A model generated the notes under the pieces. The model searched no databases, was not told the origin of the DNA, and saw only the letters and a list, made by a program, of their open reading frames with translations. From the NCBI RefSeq assembly GCF_964340395.1, contig NC_135551.1, forward strand, positions 8,785,379-8,849,378: a stretch of DNA of 64,000 nucleotides. The letters are read 5' to 3'. The stretch comes from Glandiceps talaboti (lineage: Eukaryota > Hemichordata > Enteropneusta > Spengelidae). Positions 61,091-64,000 of this stretch are shown piece by piece. Within the stretch, counting starts at the first letter, position 1; the number at the start of each line of letters is the position of its first letter. The position numbers were made by a program, and so were the translations under genes.

Positions 61091-61287
61091 ACACAATACA
61101 CAAGTTATGGTACGGAGCCGTTACTCAGAGTTTCACCTCAGAGTAATGTTAGTTTAATAACGTGCTTCTAAGCTATATAATATATACGCAATTAAATTAA
61201 TGGTATGCTGATATAAATTTATTATGTTTTTTTTTCAGAGGTGAAACTCTGAGTAACGGCTCCGTACCATAACTTGTGTATGTTGTG
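61091..61287. repeat. Hairpin, Penelope-associated terminal structure
   Basis: Arm 61,091-61,139 (ACACAATACACAAGTTATGG) is inverted at 61,238-61,287. The GTATTGAGCGCTTA tag follows at 61,307, as after the Penelope copy at 23.9 kb (GTATTGAGCACTT). Confidence 0.85.
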
Positions 61288-61318
61288 TAAATACAGCTCT
61301 ACTTCTCAGTATTGAGCG

Positions 61319-61319
<1 letters not shown>

Positions 61320-61407
<88 letters not shown>
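61320..61407. repeat. (TA)n microsatellite
   Basis: About 88 bp of pure TA next to the hairpin. Confidence 0.97.
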
Positions 61408-61409
<2 letters not shown>

Positions 61410-61989
61410 CGGCATTTCAATTTATCTAAAAGTACGCGAAATTTTCAATGTCTTGCGCATTATGAAGAAAATAAGTGTCCATTTTTCTTCGATCGGGTTG
61501 ATTCATTAAAAAACTAATAACTTTTCCCCTTACTTTGATTTAAAAAAATGAAAGCTGGTTTTGGACGAAAACTTCAAGTTAACTTCAATAATAAGCAAAA
61601 TACGATTAACTATTTATATTCCATTTACGCAAAATCACACTTTATACCTTTTCAAACATTATACCGTGCTTATAAGCTATATAATATATACGCAATTAAA
61701 TTTAATAGTATGCTGATATAAATTTATTATGTTTTGATTTATTTCATGCAGAACTGTTTGGTCCACTCTGTACCGAAGTGTTCTAAAATACCAATACGGT
61801 GCAAAGTGGCTAGCTTATAACTAAGTACCACTTTTTCCCACCAGAAGGATGCGGCTTATTTTTTTTATGCTCAAACAATTCTTTTCAATAAGCTTATCTG
61901 TTTTACTGTAATTAATATCCTTAAATGTACTAAATAAATTTCTCTCATCGAAATATAGCATAAATTGTACTTCATGCAAATGTACTTAC

Positions 61990-62064
61990 AGATATGCTAA
62001 ATACGCCATGTCCTTGAAAGTGTCATTGAAGGCGTTTTCTCTTAATCGTCCTTTGTTGAAAGAA
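61990..62064 (-). CDS. LRR exon of gene 2 (75 nt)
   Basis: Phase 2-2, TATTTTCAG acceptor and GTAAGT donor. It encodes SFNKGRLRENAFNDTFKDMA and YLAYL, one LRR with a one-codon insertion over the usual 72 nt. Confidence 0.82.
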
Positions 62065-62648
62065 CTGAAAATATAAAAAAGGAAATAAGTTCTTCAGTGC
62101 ACGTGCATTCTTGCAAATTATGTTTTCGTTTTAAAGGTGCACTTGGTCCCTGGTACATTACAGTCTTTTAATGTAAACAAAACATGTTTGTTTTGATATT
62201 AAGCTGTCGTCATCTCGAACATTTCATGTAAACGAGCAGAACATTAGCAAGCAAAATTTAGTTCTAATGCCATGCTTATCTTGGTAAGTTCAAAATGTAA
62301 AATAAATAAATAATTTGTATAACATCACAATATTCAAAAATATGCATTGTTTCCCAACGGTAGTGCGATAGGATAGGACTGCTCACTTGAACTTCTTTCG
62401 TATATAATATTTTTCGTGCCATTGTAAAACCGAAGGACGACGACATCAACTTAAGGGTCTAGAATTTCGGATTTCATTATTTGGCAGAGAGAGAGAGAAC
62501 GGCTGTATACAGTATGTCATTACACTAAAAGTTGTATATTATTACACGGCTTATTGATATCGATTGATTAATCTCGCCATCAACGTTGTCACTGAAAACA
62601 GTACGTTATCACTGGTAATACTTTCCTATTTTGTCTACATATACTCAC

Positions 62649-62751
62649 ATGCTTCGTACTGATGGGTTCAATGTAGATAAATATTGTGATGATGAGTTCA
62701 GACAGTTGATTTCAAGGCCATTACACAGACATCCAATGGGACAAATGACAC
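62649..62751 (-). CDS. LRR N-terminal cap (LRRNT) exon of gene 2
   Basis: 103 nt, entering in phase 1 and leaving in phase 2, with a GTGAGT donor and CTTAAG acceptor. It encodes VICPIGCLCNGLEINCLNSS, the CxxGCxC-C pattern of LRRNT caps in relaxin-type receptors, then LSTLNPSVRS. Confidence 0.85.
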
Positions 62752-63396
62752 CTTAAGTATGTTACAGTATTTAATAACAGATATAATGTTAAAGGTGAGC
62801 ATGAGAATGAGAAGGGACTCAGTACATAACATAAAGTTCTCATAAGAAGCTATTTAGACCAATATGTAGGTTTTTATTTTGTATGAAATGGTAATAACTT
62901 ACATAAAATATTAGATATGCAATCGTGCAATAGCGAAGTATGTCAACGGGCTTTCATGGTTTTACCAATATTCACCAATTCCCGACAGCTTGATATGTAC
63001 GTTTGATTGAGTTTATGGTAAAGTTAACGATATTCAACATATAGTTCTGAAGTGGTAATATCGCTGATGATGGGAAGTTGTAAGGTTAAATGTGTATTTA
63101 ATGTTGATGTGAGGAAATCATGTGTATGACATGTGTTCAGAGTTAAATTCAAAATTTCGAAGTTTGTTTTCAACAAACTATCAATAGAAAGTATGAATAT
63201 CATTTTAAATAACAACAAGGCCTTATTTTAAACACTATTCATGATACTAATTTATAGAAACTTCAAAATAAAGTTCGTTTTTATACAGTAATGTGATATA
63301 CCTGTCAACGTTTGTGCAGGTATTATTGTGGACCTACGAGATAGCAGGGGTATATGATCCTCTTATGATCTGACGAGTCAAAAATAAGTTACTTAC
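62752..63396. other. Intron of gene 2
   Basis: No exon recognised. Confidence 0.5.
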
Positions 63397-63516
63397 TACA
63401 ATATATTTCATCGTCACCATGGTTACAGTGAGGATTACCATCACATACATAAGGTTGGCTAACACAGACTTTGCTATTTCGACATTTGTACGACCCAGCT
63501 GGGCACATGAATTCAT
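63397..63516 (-). CDS. LDLa exon of gene 2
   Basis: 120 nt, phase 1-1, acceptor TTAATAACAG, donor GTAAGT. It encodes CPAGSYKCRNSKVCVSQPYV followed by CDGNPHCNHGDDEIYC. It has all six Cys and the calcium-binding acidic cluster (DG-x-C-x-DDE). Confidence 0.92.
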
Positions 63517-63704
63517 CTGTTATTAAAGATACAGTATAATGACATGTACAAAACATATTTTGCAATAATTCAACTGGTATCTCAATTAAGTATAACACAT
63601 ATAAAAATACATTTCGGAATATCTGCATTTATATAATATGATTGTTAATATAAATCCTTGAAGATGAGCAAGATTGACAATATGATATCACATTCTATTC
63701 TTAC

Positions 63705-63827
63705 CACAACTAGCCAAGTCTTCGTCTTCATTTTGCAGACAGTCTCCATTACCATCGCACAATCGATGCAGAGGAATGCAATAACTCTTCGGACATTTAT
63801 AGGTATCGTTTGAGCAGTTGAAATGTT
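63705..63827 (-). CDS. LDLa exon of gene 2
   Basis: 123 nt, phase 1-1, acceptor TTCACAG, donor GTAAGA. It encodes CSNDTYKCPKSYCIPLHRLC then DGNGDCLQNEDEDLASC, a complete LDLa. The phase-1 entry implies further upstream exons beyond the window, perhaps more LDLa modules as in GRL101. Confidence 0.92.
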
Positions 63828-64000
63828 CTGTGAACAATGTATAGGCGTAATTATATTAGAGTTTAATTTGTATATTGTGTTAAGTAAATACGACAAGAAC
63901 AGGTATTATACTGAAGATATTTATTCATCCTGGTTATATTATTTTACATGGTAGATTGCCAAGAATCAACTTACAAATGTGTATTTTTAAGCCCAGCCTT
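63828..64000. other. Intron of gene 2 to the window edge
   Basis: No exon recognised. CATTGTTCACAG is the acceptor of the last LDLa exon. Confidence 0.5.

Larger units (their letters stand above)
60561..61989. other. Intron of gene 2 with Penelope-type hairpin and (TA)n
   Basis: Holds the hairpin 61,091-61,287, a TA tract 61,320-61,407 and a direct repeat of about 70 bp (61,160-61,231 and 61,666-61,735). No exon recognised. Confidence 0.6.
47345..63827 (-). other. Gene 2: LDLa-LRR-7TM receptor with candidate pseudokinase tail (gene span)
   Basis: Minus-strand model: LDLa (63,705-63,827), LDLa (63,397-63,516), LRRNT (62,649-62,751), LRR exons (61,990-62,064; 56,739-56,810; 55,824-55,895), 7TM exon (51,850-52,883, or to a stop at 51,776), then candidate exons 49,815-49,857, 49,385-49,638 and 48,380-49,039. 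Phases agree: 1 through the LDLa exons, 2 through the LRR exons. The LDLa+LRR+7TM order is that of type C LGRs (relaxin receptors and molluscan GRL101). The 5' end lies beyond the window. Linkage of the 7TM and kinase-like exons is inference. Confidence 0.65.

Overview
This is metazoan nuclear DNA: coding sequence lies in short exons with GT/AG splice sites, introns are full of microsatellites, and there are LINE, Penelope, Ty3/gypsy and TIR-transposon remnants. The gene families (tandem CUB exons, LDLa + LRR + 7TM relaxin-receptor/GRL101-like GPCR) point to a marine invertebrate, possibly a non-vertebrate deuterostome or a lophotrochozoan. I cannot name the species from the sequence.

Two multi-exon genes dominate, both on the minus strand. 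Gene 1 (about 40,830 down to 25,464) starts with a signal-peptide exon, then a short linker exon, ten consecutive CUB or CUB-like exons, a 22-codon exon and an LDLa exon. From the end of the linker onward every boundary is phase 1, so each domain is a cassette. Its last two CUB exons and their introns are duplicated at the left edge of the window (106-1,978), where the copy decays into relics. Gene 2 (from beyond the right edge down to at least 51,850) encodes two LDLa domains, an LRRNT, three LRR exons and a one-exon 7TM domain of the type C LGR family. Downstream and in the same orientation lie exons for a kinase-like fold with degraded catalytic motifs and a long Lys/Glu tail. Phase allows these to be the cytoplasmic tail of the receptor, which would make a GPCR-pseudokinase fusion. 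This is the most interesting candidate in the window.

From 5 to 25 kb there is no long gene. The region is built from nested duplications: an inverted duplication (about 6.1-7.9 kb against 20.0-22.3 kb) in which each arm carries a short ORF for a related single-pass membrane protein of about 60 residues, and between the arms a mosaic of direct and inverted repeats (8.0-15.3 kb). A 2.1-kb TIR transposon with TAA target duplication and a SAP-like ORF sits at 16.9-19.0 kb, and a Penelope-like element with 255-bp inverted arms at 23.0-23.9 kb.

From 41 to 47 kb lie a dead gypsy gag, a dead non-LTR reverse transcriptase and degenerate tandem repeats. A second array of the same roughly 146-bp tandem repeat lies at 53.4-55.3 kb inside the receptor gene, and a nearly full-length CR1/L2-like LINE fills an LRR intron at 57.4-60.6 kb. 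All exon boundaries were read by eye from splice consensus, phase and homology; there is no transcript evidence.
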